DNA from: an uncultured Odoribacter sp.
GTDB taxonomy: Bacteria > Bacteroidota > Bacteroidia > Bacteroidales > Marinifilaceae
NCBI GenBank assembly: GCA_900544025.1
Contig: UQTM01000002.1
Coordinates: 1-64,000 of the forward strand
Direction of reading: 5' to 3'
DNA length: 64,000 nucleotides
A program made the translations under genes and the position numbers. Numbering within the stretch: the first letter of the stretch is position 1; each line of letters starts with the position of its first letter. The notes under the pieces were generated by a model. That model was not told the origin of the DNA. It worked only from the letters and a program-made list of their open reading frames with translations, and made no database searches. Shown here piece by piece: positions 31,350 to 40,596 of the stretch.

Positions 31350-32771
31350 ATGAACAGACAATCAGAGCTTTTAAAAAATATCGATTGGTTATCCATTTTC
31401 ATGTACACCCTGTTGGTTTTCATGGGATGGCTGAATATTTACGCTGCTGTGTACAACGATAGCCATAGCAGCATATTCGATATTTCCCAAAAATACGGGA
31501 AACAGATCATTTGGATCGGCGCTTCTTTCGGCTTGGGTTTTATCATTATGCTGACGGATAGTAAATTTTTTACGGCCTTTTCTTTTATTATATATGGACT
31601 GATGATCGCCTTGCTGGCAGCAGTATTGGTTTTCGGTAAAGAGGTCAATGGAGCGAGGTCGTGGTTTGAAATCGGCAGTATCCGCCTGCAACCTGCCGAG
31701 TTTGCCAAATTTGCAACCTGTCTTGCCGTGGCGAATGTCATGAGCAGGCATGGCTTTAAAATGATGCGGTTCAGCAGTTTGCTCACTATCGGGATTTTAC
31801 TGGCATTGCCTGCCCTTCTGATCATCAAACAAAACGACACGGGTTCGGCCTTAGTATATAGTTCATTTATATTGGTGATGTACCGGGAAGGTTTGCACGG
31901 TTCGATTTTGTTACTCTGTTTCATGACGGTAGCCTTGTTTATTTTTACCCTGCTCTATCCGCCTATGACCGTACTTTTGCTAATCATCGGCGGAACGCTG
32001 ATCGCTTTTCTTTATTATCGGCAAAATAAGCATGAGTTTTACCGGATTATTATTTTTCTCGTAAGTTGTTTCCTGTTTTTATTATTTCTAAAATGGTTGT
32101 TAGACCTGCCTGTCAGCGATCATAAACTTTTGCTTATCTCCTACCTGCTTTGTAATTTGATAGGAATCTATTTTATTTATAAGCGTAAGATGCGGCACAT
32201 TATGCTGGTGGTACTGGCTTCCTGGCTCTGTATAGGGGCGACGATCGGAGTCGATTACGCTTTCGACAAATTGCAGCCCCACCAAAGAGATCGTATCAAT
32301 AATTTGCTGGGTATCGAATCCGACCTTACCGGAGCGGGTTATAATGTAAACCAATCGAAGATCGCTATCGGTTCGGGAGGTTTTTCCGGAAAAGGTTTCT
32401 TACAGGGAACGCAGACCAAATTCAATTTTGTACCGGAACAAAGTACCGATTTTATCTTCTGTACGGTAGGCGAAGAATGGGGATTTTTAGGAAGTACGGT
32501 TGTTATCGGGCTATTAATGGCATTTATTCTACGAATCATATACTTAGCGGAACGCCAGCGTTCCGATTTTTCCCGGATATATGGGTATGGTGTTGCTTCT
32601 ATCCTCTTTTTCCATATGGCGATAAACATCGGCATGACGATCGGGGTTGCTCCGGTAATCGGTATTCCGCTTCCCTTTTTCAGTTACGGAGGCTCTTCTT
32701 TGTGGGCTTTTACCATATTGATTTTTATTTTTCTGCGTTTGGACGCCAACCGCCTGCAAGTTTTCAGCTAA
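31350..32771 (+). CDS. rodA: Peptidoglycan glycosyltransferase RodA
   Basis: 473-aa SEDS-family polymerase with about ten transmembrane helices. Conserved SEDS elements include GARSWFEIGSIRLQPAEFAK in the first half, IGSGGFSGKGFLQGTQT with the catalytic-region PEQSTDFIFCTVGEEWGFLGS, and the C-terminal IPLPFFSYGGSSLW. It polymerises lipid II into glycan strands together with PBP2. A middle insert of extra hydrophobic helices (about 190-300) makes it longer than E. coli RodA (370 aa). Last gene of the operon, followed by a terminator. Confidence 0.95.
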   Translation: MNRQSELLKNIDWLSIFMYTLLVFMGWLNIYAAVYNDSHSSIFDISQKYGKQIIWIGASFGLGFIIMLTDSKFFTAFSFIIYGLMIALLAAVLVFGKEVNGARSWFEIGSIRLQPAEFAKFATCLAVANVMSRHGFKMMRFSSLLTIGILLALPALLIIKQNDTGSALVYSSFILVMYREGLHGSILLLCFMTVALFIFTLLYPPMTVLLLIIGGTLIAFLYYRQNKHEFYRIIIFLVSCFLFLLFLKWLLDLPVSDHKLLLISYLLCNLIGIYFIYKRKMRHIMLVVLASWLCIGATIGVDYAFDKLQPHQRDRINNLLGIESDLTGAGYNVNQSKIAIGSGGFSGKGFLQGTQTKFNFVPEQSTDFIFCTVGEEWGFLGSTVVIGLLMAFILRIIYLAERQRSDFSRIYGYGVASILFFHMAINIGMTIGVAPVIGIPLPFFSYGGSSLWAFTILIFIFLRLDANRLQVFS

Positions 32772-32797
32772 AGGAATTTTGTATAATATATTTTCAG

Positions 32798-32833
32798 AGC
32801 TTTGTAAGATGACAAACTTACAAAGCTTTTTTT
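32798..32833 (+). terminator. Intrinsic terminator of the rod-shape operon
   Basis: AGCTTTGTAAG pairs with CTTACAAAGCT across an 8-nt loop, followed by seven T. Confidence 0.9.
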
Positions 32834-33172
32834 ACGACAACATTCTTACCGGATCACCCTATTGCTAAATTCATCCGGATAAATTTTCAATTTTTATAAT
32901 TTAAACTCCGATCCTATTTTCAAAATGTGGCAATTGACATTTCTTTATAAACAAGGCTTTCTGTTTCGCGGAAACTCACCCATACACACCGTATTTCTGT
33001 AAATGTATTGTATTCGCGCCCTTTTACACCGCCGTTTTCTTTTAAAACATTTTTTTATACTTTACCGGAAATTCTTAAATAAACAAAATGTCCTCTGAAA
33101 AGACCGGAAAGGAAGTTTTTAAATAAGTAGAAATTGTTATTTTTGAAAAGAAATTAAAACAATGTACACTTC
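32834..33172. other. Gap between rodA terminator and the P-type ATPase
   Basis: AT-rich, with no ORF or RNA gene that I can support. The only signal is a candidate -7 box (TATTTTTG, 33138-33145) 28 nt before the ATPase start. Confidence 0.5.
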
Positions 33173-35812
33173 ATGGAATCCAAACACTATTCCGGCCTGA
33201 CGAATGAGCAGGTAGAAGCAAGCCGGCAACGATACGGCAAGAATATTCTGACTCCTCCGGCCCGAACTCCCCTCTGGAAACTTTTTCTCGAAAAATTCAA
33301 AGATCCGATTATTAAAATCCTGTTAGCGGCGGCTCTGCTCTCCCTGATCATCTCGATTATTCACAACGAGTATGCCGAAACAATCGGGATTTTCGCTGCT
33401 ATCTTTTTAGCAACAGGTGTCGCTTTCTGGTTTGAAATGGATGCCAACCGAAAATTCGAATTGCTAAACCAGGTGAATGACGATATATTGTATAAAGTGA
33501 TCCGGAATGGGAACATTCACGAGGTCGCGAAGCAGGATATCGTAGTCGGAGATATTATCGTTCTTGAAACAGGTGAAGAAATTCCGGCAGACGGGGAATT
33601 GATTGAAGCCATTTCCCTGCAAGTCAATGAATCGACTTTGACAGGCGAGCCTGTCATCAGTAAAACGACCAATCCGGAACATTTCGATGAAGAGGCGACC
33701 TATCCTTCCAACCACATTCTGAGAGGCACGACCATTGCCAACGGGCGGTGTATATATGAAGTAAAGGAGGTCGGCGATGCTACCGAATTCGGAAAAGTGG
33801 CTGAAAAAGCAACGGAAATCAACAAGGATAAAACTCCGCTAAGCAAGCAATTGGAAAAACTGGCCCGCCTGATCAGTATTATCGGGTTCATCGTTGCAGG
33901 CCTGACATTCGGCGGATTACTCGTAAAAGATATTCTGGCAGGGGTTTTCACCTCGGATAATCTTTTCACGCTGGAGTCTGCCGGACGAATCCTGCAATAT
34001 TTTATGGTTGCGGTGACACTGATCGTCGTGTCAGTACCCGAAGGTTTACCGATGAGCGTTACATTAAGCCTTGCATTGAGCATGAGAAAGATGTTGAAAA
34101 CCAACAATCTGGTACGCAAAATGCATGCCTGTGAAACGATGGGGGCAACCACGGTGATCTGTACCGACAAGACCGGAACCCTGACCCAAAATCAAATGCA
34201 GGTACATCAAACCAATTTTTATGCACTTGCCGGACAAAAATTGGAGCAAGATGAAATCAGCACTTTAATTAAAGAGGGTATTTCGATGAATTCCACCGCT
34301 TTTCTGGATTATACCCTTCCCGATAAAATAAAAACTTTAGGAAATCCGACCGAAGCAGCCTTGCTCCTCTGGCTTCATGGCCAGCAGGTAAATTACATGG
34401 ACTACCGGGAACATACGGATATCGAGGAGCAATTGACCTTCTCGACAGAACGGAAATATATGGCTACCCTCGTCAAATCCTCTTTGGGTGGAAAACAGAT
34501 TCTATATGTTAAAGGCGCTCCTGAAATCCTTTTATCCAAATGCCGGGATATTCGTTTGCCTGAAGGGAATAAACCGATAGCAGAATACCGGGCAACCATC
34601 GAAGAACAACTGCTCTCTTATCAAAATCAGGCGATGCGGACATTGGGATTTGCCTATAAAGAAGTGTCACCGGAGCATAGCGACCTCGAAACGGAGTCGT
34701 CTTCTGATTTGACATTCTTAGGTATTGCCGCGATCGCCGACCCTATACGTCCCGACGTGCCTGCAGCCGTCGCCCAATGTCTGCATGCCGGAATCCAGGT
34801 TAAAATCGTTACCGGGGACACTCCCGCTACCGCCAGGGAAATCGGCCGGCAGATCGGAATATGGGAAGCCGGCGATACCGAAGAGCAGCTTATCACCGGA
34901 ACGGATTTTGAAAAACTGCCGGACGAAGAAGCCGCCCAACGGGTCTTAAAGTTAAAGATCATGTGCCGTGCCCGCCCCACGGATAAACAACGGCTGGTAG
35001 AGCTGCTCAAACGTTCGGGGGCAGTGGTAGCCGTGACCGGAGACGGCACGAACGACGCTCCCGCCCTGAATCATGCCGATGTCGGCCTGTCGATGGGCAC
35101 GGGTACTTCGGTCGCCAAAGAAGCAAGCGATATCACTCTGCTCGACGATTCGTTCAACAGCATCGCCACCGCTGTTATGTGGGGACGGTCTCTTTACCAC
35201 AATATACAACGTTTTATACTGTTTCAATTAACCATCAACCTTTCCGCCCTTTTGATCGTATTGCTGGGGTCTTTGTTGGGACATCAGCTCCCCCTGACCG
35301 TTACGCAAATGCTATGGGTGAACATGATTATCGATACCTTTGCTGCCGCAGCTCTCGCATCACTCCCTCCGAATCCTAACGTTATGAATGAAAAACCGCG
35401 AAAATCGTCGGATTTTATCATCACCCGCAAGATGCAACACCATATCCTGGGTATAGGCATCACTTTCACGGTTTTACTTTTAGGAATGATGTATTATTTC
35501 ACCAACGAGCAAGGAGACATTTCGCGGTACGATCTATCTGTATTCTTCACCACTTTCGTCATGTTGCAGTTTTGGAATATGTTCAATGCCAAAGCTTTCT
35601 TATCCGGTGGCTCCGCCTTTAAAAACCTGAAAGGAAGTGCCGGATTCCTGATCGTGATGCTAATTATTCCGATCGGTCAATTCCTGATCGTAGAATTCGG
35701 AGGCGATGTTTTCAGAACCGTGCCTCTCACCCTCCGGGATTGGGGGATGATCATAGGGGCGACCTCTTTGGTTTTATGGATCGGGGAACTCATGAGGCTA
35801 TTAAAAAAATAA
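33173..35812 (+). CDS. Calcium-translocating P-type ATPase (PMCA-type P2)
   Basis: 879-aa inner-membrane cation pump. The N-terminal cation-ATPase domain starts SGLTNEQVEASRQRYGKN; the actuator loop is ESTLTGEPVISK (TGEP for the usual TGES). The M4 motif is PEGLPMSV, the phosphorylated Asp lies in CTDKTGTLTQNQ and the hinge is TGDGTNDAPAL. About ten transmembrane helices, with M5-M6 around FILFQLTINLSALL and NMIIDTFAA. The motifs suit a Ca2+-type pump; ion specificity is inferred. Isolated transcription unit with a terminator after the stop. Confidence 0.9.
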   Translation: MESKHYSGLTNEQVEASRQRYGKNILTPPARTPLWKLFLEKFKDPIIKILLAAALLSLIISIIHNEYAETIGIFAAIFLATGVAFWFEMDANRKFELLNQVNDDILYKVIRNGNIHEVAKQDIVVGDIIVLETGEEIPADGELIEAISLQVNESTLTGEPVISKTTNPEHFDEEATYPSNHILRGTTIANGRCIYEVKEVGDATEFGKVAEKATEINKDKTPLSKQLEKLARLISIIGFIVAGLTFGGLLVKDILAGVFTSDNLFTLESAGRILQYFMVAVTLIVVSVPEGLPMSVTLSLALSMRKMLKTNNLVRKMHACETMGATTVICTDKTGTLTQNQMQVHQTNFYALAGQKLEQDEISTLIKEGISMNSTAFLDYTLPDKIKTLGNPTEAALLLWLHGQQVNYMDYREHTDIEEQLTFSTERKYMATLVKSSLGGKQILYVKGAPEILLSKCRDIRLPEGNKPIAEYRATIEEQLLSYQNQAMRTLGFAYKEVSPEHSDLETESSSDLTFLGIAAIADPIRPDVPAAVAQCLHAGIQVKIVTGDTPATAREIGRQIGIWEAGDTEEQLITGTDFEKLPDEEAAQRVLKLKIMCRARPTDKQRLVELLKRSGAVVAVTGDGTNDAPALNHADVGLSMGTGTSVAKEASDITLLDDSFNSIATAVMWGRSLYHNIQRFILFQLTINLSALLIVLLGSLLGHQLPLTVTQMLWVNMIIDTFAAAALASLPPNPNVMNEKPRKSSDFIITRKMQHHILGIGITFTVLLLGMMYYFTNEQGDISRYDLSVFFTTFVMLQFWNMFNAKAFLSGGSAFKNLKGSAGFLIVMLIIPIGQFLIVEFGGDVFRTVPLTLRDWGMIIGATSLVLWIGELMRLLKK

Positions 35813-35817
35813 TATGG

Positions 35818-35845
35818 AAAGTGTGCTGCAAAGCACACTTTTTTT
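35818..35845 (+). terminator. Intrinsic terminator after the P-type ATPase
   Basis: AAAGTGTGCT pairs with AGCACACTTT across a GCAA tetraloop, followed by a T-run. Confidence 0.92.
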
Positions 35846-35901
35846 ATGCCGGTTTCCCTTGGAATTTTATCTTCCCGCGATTGGGATTTTAAGAATATTG
35901 T

Positions 35902-35909
35902 TATCTTTG
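35902..35909 (+). promoter_or_regulatory. Putative -7 box of the Nudix gene promoter
   Basis: TATCTTTG matches TAnnTTTG, with a TTG 18 nt upstream. The leader to the ATG at 35959 is about 43 nt. Confidence 0.55.
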
Positions 35910-35958
35910 TTGGAAACGCACTTTATCGACAAATTGGTATATTTTAAGAGCGACAAAA

Positions 35959-36600
35959 ATGAGACCGAAACGAATCAGGACTGCATTGTATAATGTGTTG
36001 CCGGGAGAAAAAGCCCATAGCACGATGGCTCCCCGTCCCAAAATAATTGAAGGTGTAGAGGGTATTCATCCCACGCCTCCTGTCAATAGTGCCGTGCTTG
36101 CCCTGATTATTCCCTTTGAAAACGATCTGGCCATTCCTTTCATCAAGCGTTCCAATTTCGGAAGGTATCACCGGGGACAAATTGCTTTGCCCGGAGGCAA
36201 AATGGAAATGAGCGATGCCGATGCCTTGCAGACCGCTTTGCGCGAATGTCACGAGGAAATCGGAGTGCCGGAAGAAAAAGTCTCTATCTTAGGAGTATTG
36301 AGCGATATTTATATCCCACTCAGTAATTATAACATCACTCCCATTGTCGGCACTACGCTGAAATTACCGGATTTTAAACTTTCGGAAAACGAAGTGGAAA
36401 AGGTAATCATGGTGAAGCTTTGCGATCTTTTCGACGATCAAAACAAAGCCACTACCACGTTTTTACGTAATGGTCATGAGATTATAGCTCCCGGTTATAA
36501 AATCGGAGAAAACTTCATTTGGGGAGCAACGGCTATGATTATCGCCGAATTGGAACAATTAATGAAAACCAACACATTTAATCACTTGGGGAAGTTATGA
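35959..36600 (+). CDS. Nudix hydrolase, CoA pyrophosphatase (NudL/UPF0035) type
   Basis: 213-aa cytoplasmic pyrophosphohydrolase. The Nudix box is GGKMEMSDADALQTALRECHEEIG, quoted here by its ends GGK and REC-EEIG; the preceding IKRSNFGRYHRGQIALPGG fits the UPF0035 motif that marks CoA-specific members, which cleave CoA to 3',5'-ADP and phosphopantetheine. The final Glu pair in the box is intact. The start at 35959 is the only in-frame ATG after the promoter. It is convergent with bioC and the coding ends overlap by 6 nt (TTATGA holds both stops), without a terminator between. Confidence 0.85.
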   Translation: MRPKRIRTALYNVLPGEKAHSTMAPRPKIIEGVEGIHPTPPVNSAVLALIIPFENDLAIPFIKRSNFGRYHRGQIALPGGKMEMSDADALQTALRECHEEIGVPEEKVSILGVLSDIYIPLSNYNITPIVGTTLKLPDFKLSENEVEKVIMVKLCDLFDDQNKATTTFLRNGHEIIAPGYKIGENFIWGATAMIIAELEQLMKTNTFNHLGKL

Positions 36601-37374
36601 TTTTCGTTTCCGGCATACCCAATAAACCGGATGATAGGTTAAAGGATACCCTTTTTTATCTGTATTCCAATACGAAGAATATTTCCGGACAAATCGATCC
36701 ATCTGTCCTTTAGTCCGTATCTGCGGTTCGGAAGTTGCATTTACCCCCGTATTCTTTATATGCCTGAGCACTTCTAAGGGTGAGTTAAAATAAAGGGTAT
36801 GAACCTCTTCTTCCTCATGCAGGACTTCAAAATGCGGAGATAAAATTTCCTTCCATCCGGTAGAAGAAAGATAAGTCAGTCCCTGACCACTCACCTGGCG
36901 TAATTCTTTCAGATTATCCTGTCCGAAAGTACTGAAAACCAGAAAGCCGTCGGCAGCTAAATGACCGGAGAGTTTTTTCAACGTATTTTCCGGCCGGGAA
37001 AACCATTGAAAAGTAGAACTTGAAACAATCATTCCATACTGCCCGGCAAGAGATACCGTTTCAATATCTCCCAGGATGCAATGCTCATTGGGTATGGTAC
37101 ATCTATCGGCTGTTTTACGACACATCTCCGGAACTAAATCGTTAATATACAATTTATTTATAGAGAAATCATTTAACAAAGCCGAGGTAAGCAAGCCCGT
37201 ACCGCATCCGATTTCTAAAATCTTTACCGGACAAGGCCCTATATACTCCTGTAAGAGTGTACAAAGTTTAGTTACGATGCTTTTTTGTACAATAGCATTT
37301 TCATCATAACTCTCTACACTTCGCCTAAACCGGCATAGAACATCCGCCTTATCGATCATTTTAATAGTTGTCAT
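36595..37374 (-). CDS. bioC: Malonyl-ACP O-methyltransferase BioC
   Basis: About 259-aa SAM methyltransferase that methylates malonyl-ACP so that the fatty-acid pathway can build pimelate. The SAM-binding motif is VKILEIGCGTGLLTSALL, followed by GQYGMIVSSSTFQWF, which is typical of BioC (SxAxQW). I place the start at ATG 37374 (MTTIKMIDKADVLCRF); an upstream start at 37437 would run far into bioG, whose stop ends at 37376. Last gene of the minus-strand bio cluster. Confidence 0.92.
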   Translation of the reverse strand: MTTIKMIDKADVLCRFRRSVESYDENAIVQKSIVTKLCTLLQEYIGPCPVKILEIGCGTGLLTSALLNDFSINKLYINDLVPEMCRKTADRCTIPNEHCILGDIETVSLAGQYGMIVSSSTFQWFSRPENTLKKLSGHLAADGFLVFSTFGQDNLKELRQVSGQGLTYLSSTGWKEILSPHFEVLHEEEEVHTLYFNSPLEVLRHIKNTGVNATSEPQIRTKGQMDRFVRKYSSYWNTDKKGYPLTYHPVYWVCRKRKS

Positions 37375-37375
37375 T

Positions 37376-38050
37376 TTAATTTCCGGACTGTGTGAATTTA
37401 ATTCCAAGAATGTGTTCCCACTCTTTAAAACCGGCAAACGGATAATGCCCTCCCGGCAGAAAAGTCACCGGGACTTTTCCTTGCCACCAATTCAACTGAT
37501 TTTCTACGGGAAAGATTACATCTTTTTCCGATACATATACTTTATTCCATGAATAGCATTTTTCACACCCATAGCTTTGTTTTTCAATAAGGACAAGCTC
37601 TTCGCACTGATCTTCGAGTTCCCGGGTCGGCAAACACCCTTTCAAAAATTGCCTTTCTTCATCCGTTACGGCCATACGGGAAAAGAATTTTTCTCTTCCC
37701 CGGATATTCATTCCTTTTTCGGTCAATCGATATACTTTAACCGGAATCCCATATAAATTGTCCACAGGCCTTTCCGTACCATTCAGCGCCACAGCCCAAC
37801 GGGGCCGGACATTGAAGTGGGGCACAACACACGAAGCCGCCCACACCCCCATAGACCAGGCCACAACATATACTTCCCGGTATTCCCTCAAATCGGGCAG
37901 GTTATCATGCGACAGGATACGATAATCGTAAAACATAACCACATCGGCATCCGTTTCCAAATGGGAAACAGCAGATGCATCCATCCCCCAGCCATTGAAG
38001 AAAACAATGACCTGCCCCGCTCCTTTTTTTACCAGCCACTCTATTCGCAT
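37376..38050 (-). CDS. bioG: Pimeloyl-ACP methyl ester esterase BioG
   Basis: 224-aa alpha/beta hydrolase (DUF452) that removes the methyl group placed by BioC, releasing pimeloyl-ACP for BioF. The oxyanion/N-terminal element IVFFNGWGMDASAV, the nucleophile elbow AWSMGVWAA (Ser) and the C-terminal His in FLPGGHYPFAGF are visible; the family also needs an acid, probably Asp in EKDVIF or nearby. BioG replaces BioH in Bacteroidetes. It abuts bioC (1-nt gap) and lies 30 nt after bioF. Confidence 0.9.
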   Translation of the reverse strand: MRIEWLVKKGAGQVIVFFNGWGMDASAVSHLETDADVVMFYDYRILSHDNLPDLREYREVYVVAWSMGVWAASCVVPHFNVRPRWAVALNGTERPVDNLYGIPVKVYRLTEKGMNIRGREKFFSRMAVTDEERQFLKGCLPTRELEDQCEELVLIEKQSYGCEKCYSWNKVYVSEKDVIFPVENQLNWWQGKVPVTFLPGGHYPFAGFKEWEHILGIKFTQSGN

Positions 38051-38080
38051 ACTTTTAAGCTAATTTTAGAATCTATGGGA

Positions 38081-39238
38081 CTATTCCAGGCACTCTAAAA
38101 ATTCAAATAAACACTCGTAATCTTCGGTAGGAATGGAAGCGTTGAGTGAAAAACGAATACGTGCTTCATTTTTCGGTACGGTAGGATACCTCACGGGCAA
38201 CACGAAGAAACCGTTATCCCGGAGTAATTCCGACATCTCCACACTATTTTCATTCGAGCCGCAAATCATAGGTACGATATGCGATTCACCTTTGGTTTCG
38301 AATCCCCGTTCCTGGAGCACACATCGTAATTTTGCCGATATCTCTGCCAATTTTATCCTCAAATCGTAAAAATCAGGCATACGATTCAGTACAAAACGTG
38401 TCCAGGCTACATTCACCGGAGGCAAAGCCGTCGTAAAAATCAGGCTGCGCTGGGTATTGATCAGAAATTCCCGGAAAAGTCCCTCACACACCACAAAAGC
38501 TCCCATGGAAGCAAACGCTTTGCCGAAAGTTCCTACAATAAAATCGATATCTTCCGTACATGCCTGTTCTTCGCAGCAACCTAAACCGTTCGTTCCCCTC
38601 ACTCCTACAGCATGAGCTTCATCCACATACAAGAATGCGTCGAATTCCTTTTTAATTTCGCACAATTGCTGCAGATCGGCAATATCCCCGTCCATACTGA
38701 ATACCGATTCGGTTACAATAAATACATTCTCATATTTCTCCCGGTGCTGTACCAGCAAATTCCGCAAATGCTCGTAATCCGAATGGCGATAACGCACCAT
38801 TTCCGCTTCACTCAGCATTAATCCGTCGATAATACTGGCATGCACCAGTTTATCGGCCACAATCAGGTCTTTTTTTCCCGTTAGGGCGGGCAATATCCCG
38901 ATATTGGCATGATAGCCGGAATTAAACACCAGGGCAGCCTCTTTATCGTAAAGATCGGCCAAATCATTTTCCAGCATTTTATAGTATTCATGATTCCCTG
39001 AAAGCAAACGGGACGAAACAGCACTGTAAGGTAAGGCCATGACATCGGTCTCCGCCCTGAATTCCTGGATCAAACGGGGATTGGAAGACAAACCCAAATA
39101 GTCGTTCGAAGAAAGGTTCAACATTTCCCGCCCTTCGTCGTGAATCAAAAAACCATTATGCTGTATATCACGCAACCAACGATAATTGCCGGCTTCTTTT
39201 ATTTTATTCAGCTTACTGCTGTATCTCTCTTTATTCAT
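38081..39238 (-). CDS. bioF: 8-amino-7-oxononanoate synthase BioF
   Basis: 385-aa PLP enzyme that condenses pimeloyl-ACP with L-alanine to give KAPA. The PLP lysine is in VGTFGKAFASMGAF; DEAHAVGVRGTNGLG holds the PLP-binding Asp and His region, and NDYLGLSSNPRLIQEF is the N-terminal landmark. It lies between bioA (63 nt upstream) and bioG. Confidence 0.95.
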   Translation of the reverse strand: MNKERYSSKLNKIKEAGNYRWLRDIQHNGFLIHDEGREMLNLSSNDYLGLSSNPRLIQEFRAETDVMALPYSAVSSRLLSGNHEYYKMLENDLADLYDKEAALVFNSGYHANIGILPALTGKKDLIVADKLVHASIIDGLMLSEAEMVRYRHSDYEHLRNLLVQHREKYENVFIVTESVFSMDGDIADLQQLCEIKKEFDAFLYVDEAHAVGVRGTNGLGCCEEQACTEDIDFIVGTFGKAFASMGAFVVCEGLFREFLINTQRSLIFTTALPPVNVAWTRFVLNRMPDFYDLRIKLAEISAKLRCVLQERGFETKGESHIVPMICGSNENSVEMSELLRDNGFFVLPVRYPTVPKNEARIRFSLNASIPTEDYECLFEFLECLE

Positions 39239-39301
39239 GGTGTTGCAATTTATAATTCTGTAAACAAAAGTATTACAATCCGTGAGTTAAACAATATTAT
39301 T

Positions 39302-40585
39302 TCATCGATTACTCCGGGTAATTTTTAAGAGAGAAGAAGTCAGTTTATGCAACTCGTCCGGCTGAATAATATAAGGCGGCATGATATAAACCAATCTGCC
39401 GAAGGGACGAACCCAAATACCTTCTCTCGCAAATTGCTCCTGTAATACAGCCATATTTACCGGATTTTTCATTTCGATCACCCCGATCGCTCCCAAAACC
39501 CGGACATCTTCCACCGATTCATATTGCGTCGCAGGTGCAAGTTCCTCCGTTAATTGCCGTTCGATAGCCTTTATCTTTGCCTGCCAGTCGGCACTCAGCA
39601 ACAAATCGATAGAAGCATTGGCTACCGAGCAGGCCAAAGGATTCCCCATAAAAGTGGGACCATGCATAAATACATAAGGCTCTACCGAACAAATCGTAGT
39701 TGCTACTTTTACCGTTGCCATAGTTGCAGCGAAACTCATATATCCACCGGTAATCGCTTTTCCAATGCACATAATGTCCGGGCTTATACCGGCATGCTCT
39801 ACCGCCCACAACTTTCCGGTGCGTCCGAATCCTGTGGCAATTTCATCGCAAACAAGCAATACTTCGTATCGATCGCAAAGTTCACGCACTTGTTTCAGGT
39901 AATCTGCTGAATAAAACCACATTCCGCCCGCACCTTGAACAATAGGTTCAAGGATTACAGCCGCAATGTCGTCCCGGTGCTTTTCCAGGCATTCCTGCAT
40001 TTCCCGAATATCCTCTTTCCTGCATGCCTGCCCGAAACGACATTCCGGCCGGGATACAAAATATTGCACAGGCAGGTTTCCCTGAAAAATACTATGCATT
40101 CCCGTCACCGGATCGCATACCGACATCGCATTCCACGTGTCCCCGTGGTATCCTTTGGTAATCGTCAGAAAATTCTTCTTCCCGCCCTTCCCTTTGGCAT
40201 ACCAGTATTGCAAAGCCATTTTCATAGCTACCTCCACTGCCACCGAACCGGAATCGCAAAAAAATATCTTATCCAATCCTGCCGGAGCTACCGATAGAAT
40301 CTTATGTGCCAACTCCACCGCCGGACGGTGGGTTAAACCACCGAACATCACATGCGACATCGATTTTAATTGTTTTTCTATCGCGGCATTCAATACCGGA
40401 TGATTATATCCATGAATCTGACACCACCACGACGACATCCCGTCGATTAGTTTCCGCCCGTCTTCCAATTCAATATAAACACCTTCCGCCCTTTTCACCG
40501 GAAAAACAGGGAGCGGATCTATCGTAGAGGTGTACGGATGCCAAATGTGTTTCCGGTCATAGCTCAATAGTTCTTCTGTATTCAT
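39302..40585 (-). CDS. bioA: Adenosylmethionine-8-amino-7-oxononanoate aminotransferase BioA
   Basis: 427-aa class III aminotransferase that converts KAPA to DAPA with SAM as amino donor. The N-terminus KHIWHPYTSTIDPLPVFPV and SSWWCQIHGYNHP are specific to BioA. The PLP lysine is in CIGKAITGGYMSFAATM, with CDEIATGFGRTG before it. The enzyme is not fused to BioD, although such fusions occur in some relatives. It begins 11 nt after bioB. Confidence 0.95.
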   Translation of the reverse strand: MNTEELLSYDRKHIWHPYTSTIDPLPVFPVKRAEGVYIELEDGRKLIDGMSSWWCQIHGYNHPVLNAAIEKQLKSMSHVMFGGLTHRPAVELAHKILSVAPAGLDKIFFCDSGSVAVEVAMKMALQYWYAKGKGGKKNFLTITKGYHGDTWNAMSVCDPVTGMHSIFQGNLPVQYFVSRPECRFGQACRKEDIREMQECLEKHRDDIAAVILEPIVQGAGGMWFYSADYLKQVRELCDRYEVLLVCDEIATGFGRTGKLWAVEHAGISPDIMCIGKAITGGYMSFAATMATVKVATTICSVEPYVFMHGPTFMGNPLACSVANASIDLLLSADWQAKIKAIERQLTEELAPATQYESVEDVRVLGAIGVIEMKNPVNMAVLQEQFAREGIWVRPFGRLVYIMPPYIIQPDELHKLTSSLLKITRSNR

Positions 40586-40596
40586 ATTTTTACGTT

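Noticed and set aside
35908..35990. Possible frameshifted N-terminus of the Nudix protein in the adjacent frame
   Set aside because: The alternative frame gives a short LETHFIDKLVYF stretch, but the main frame already yields the RTALYNVLPGE family start, so one ATG at 35959 explains the gene.
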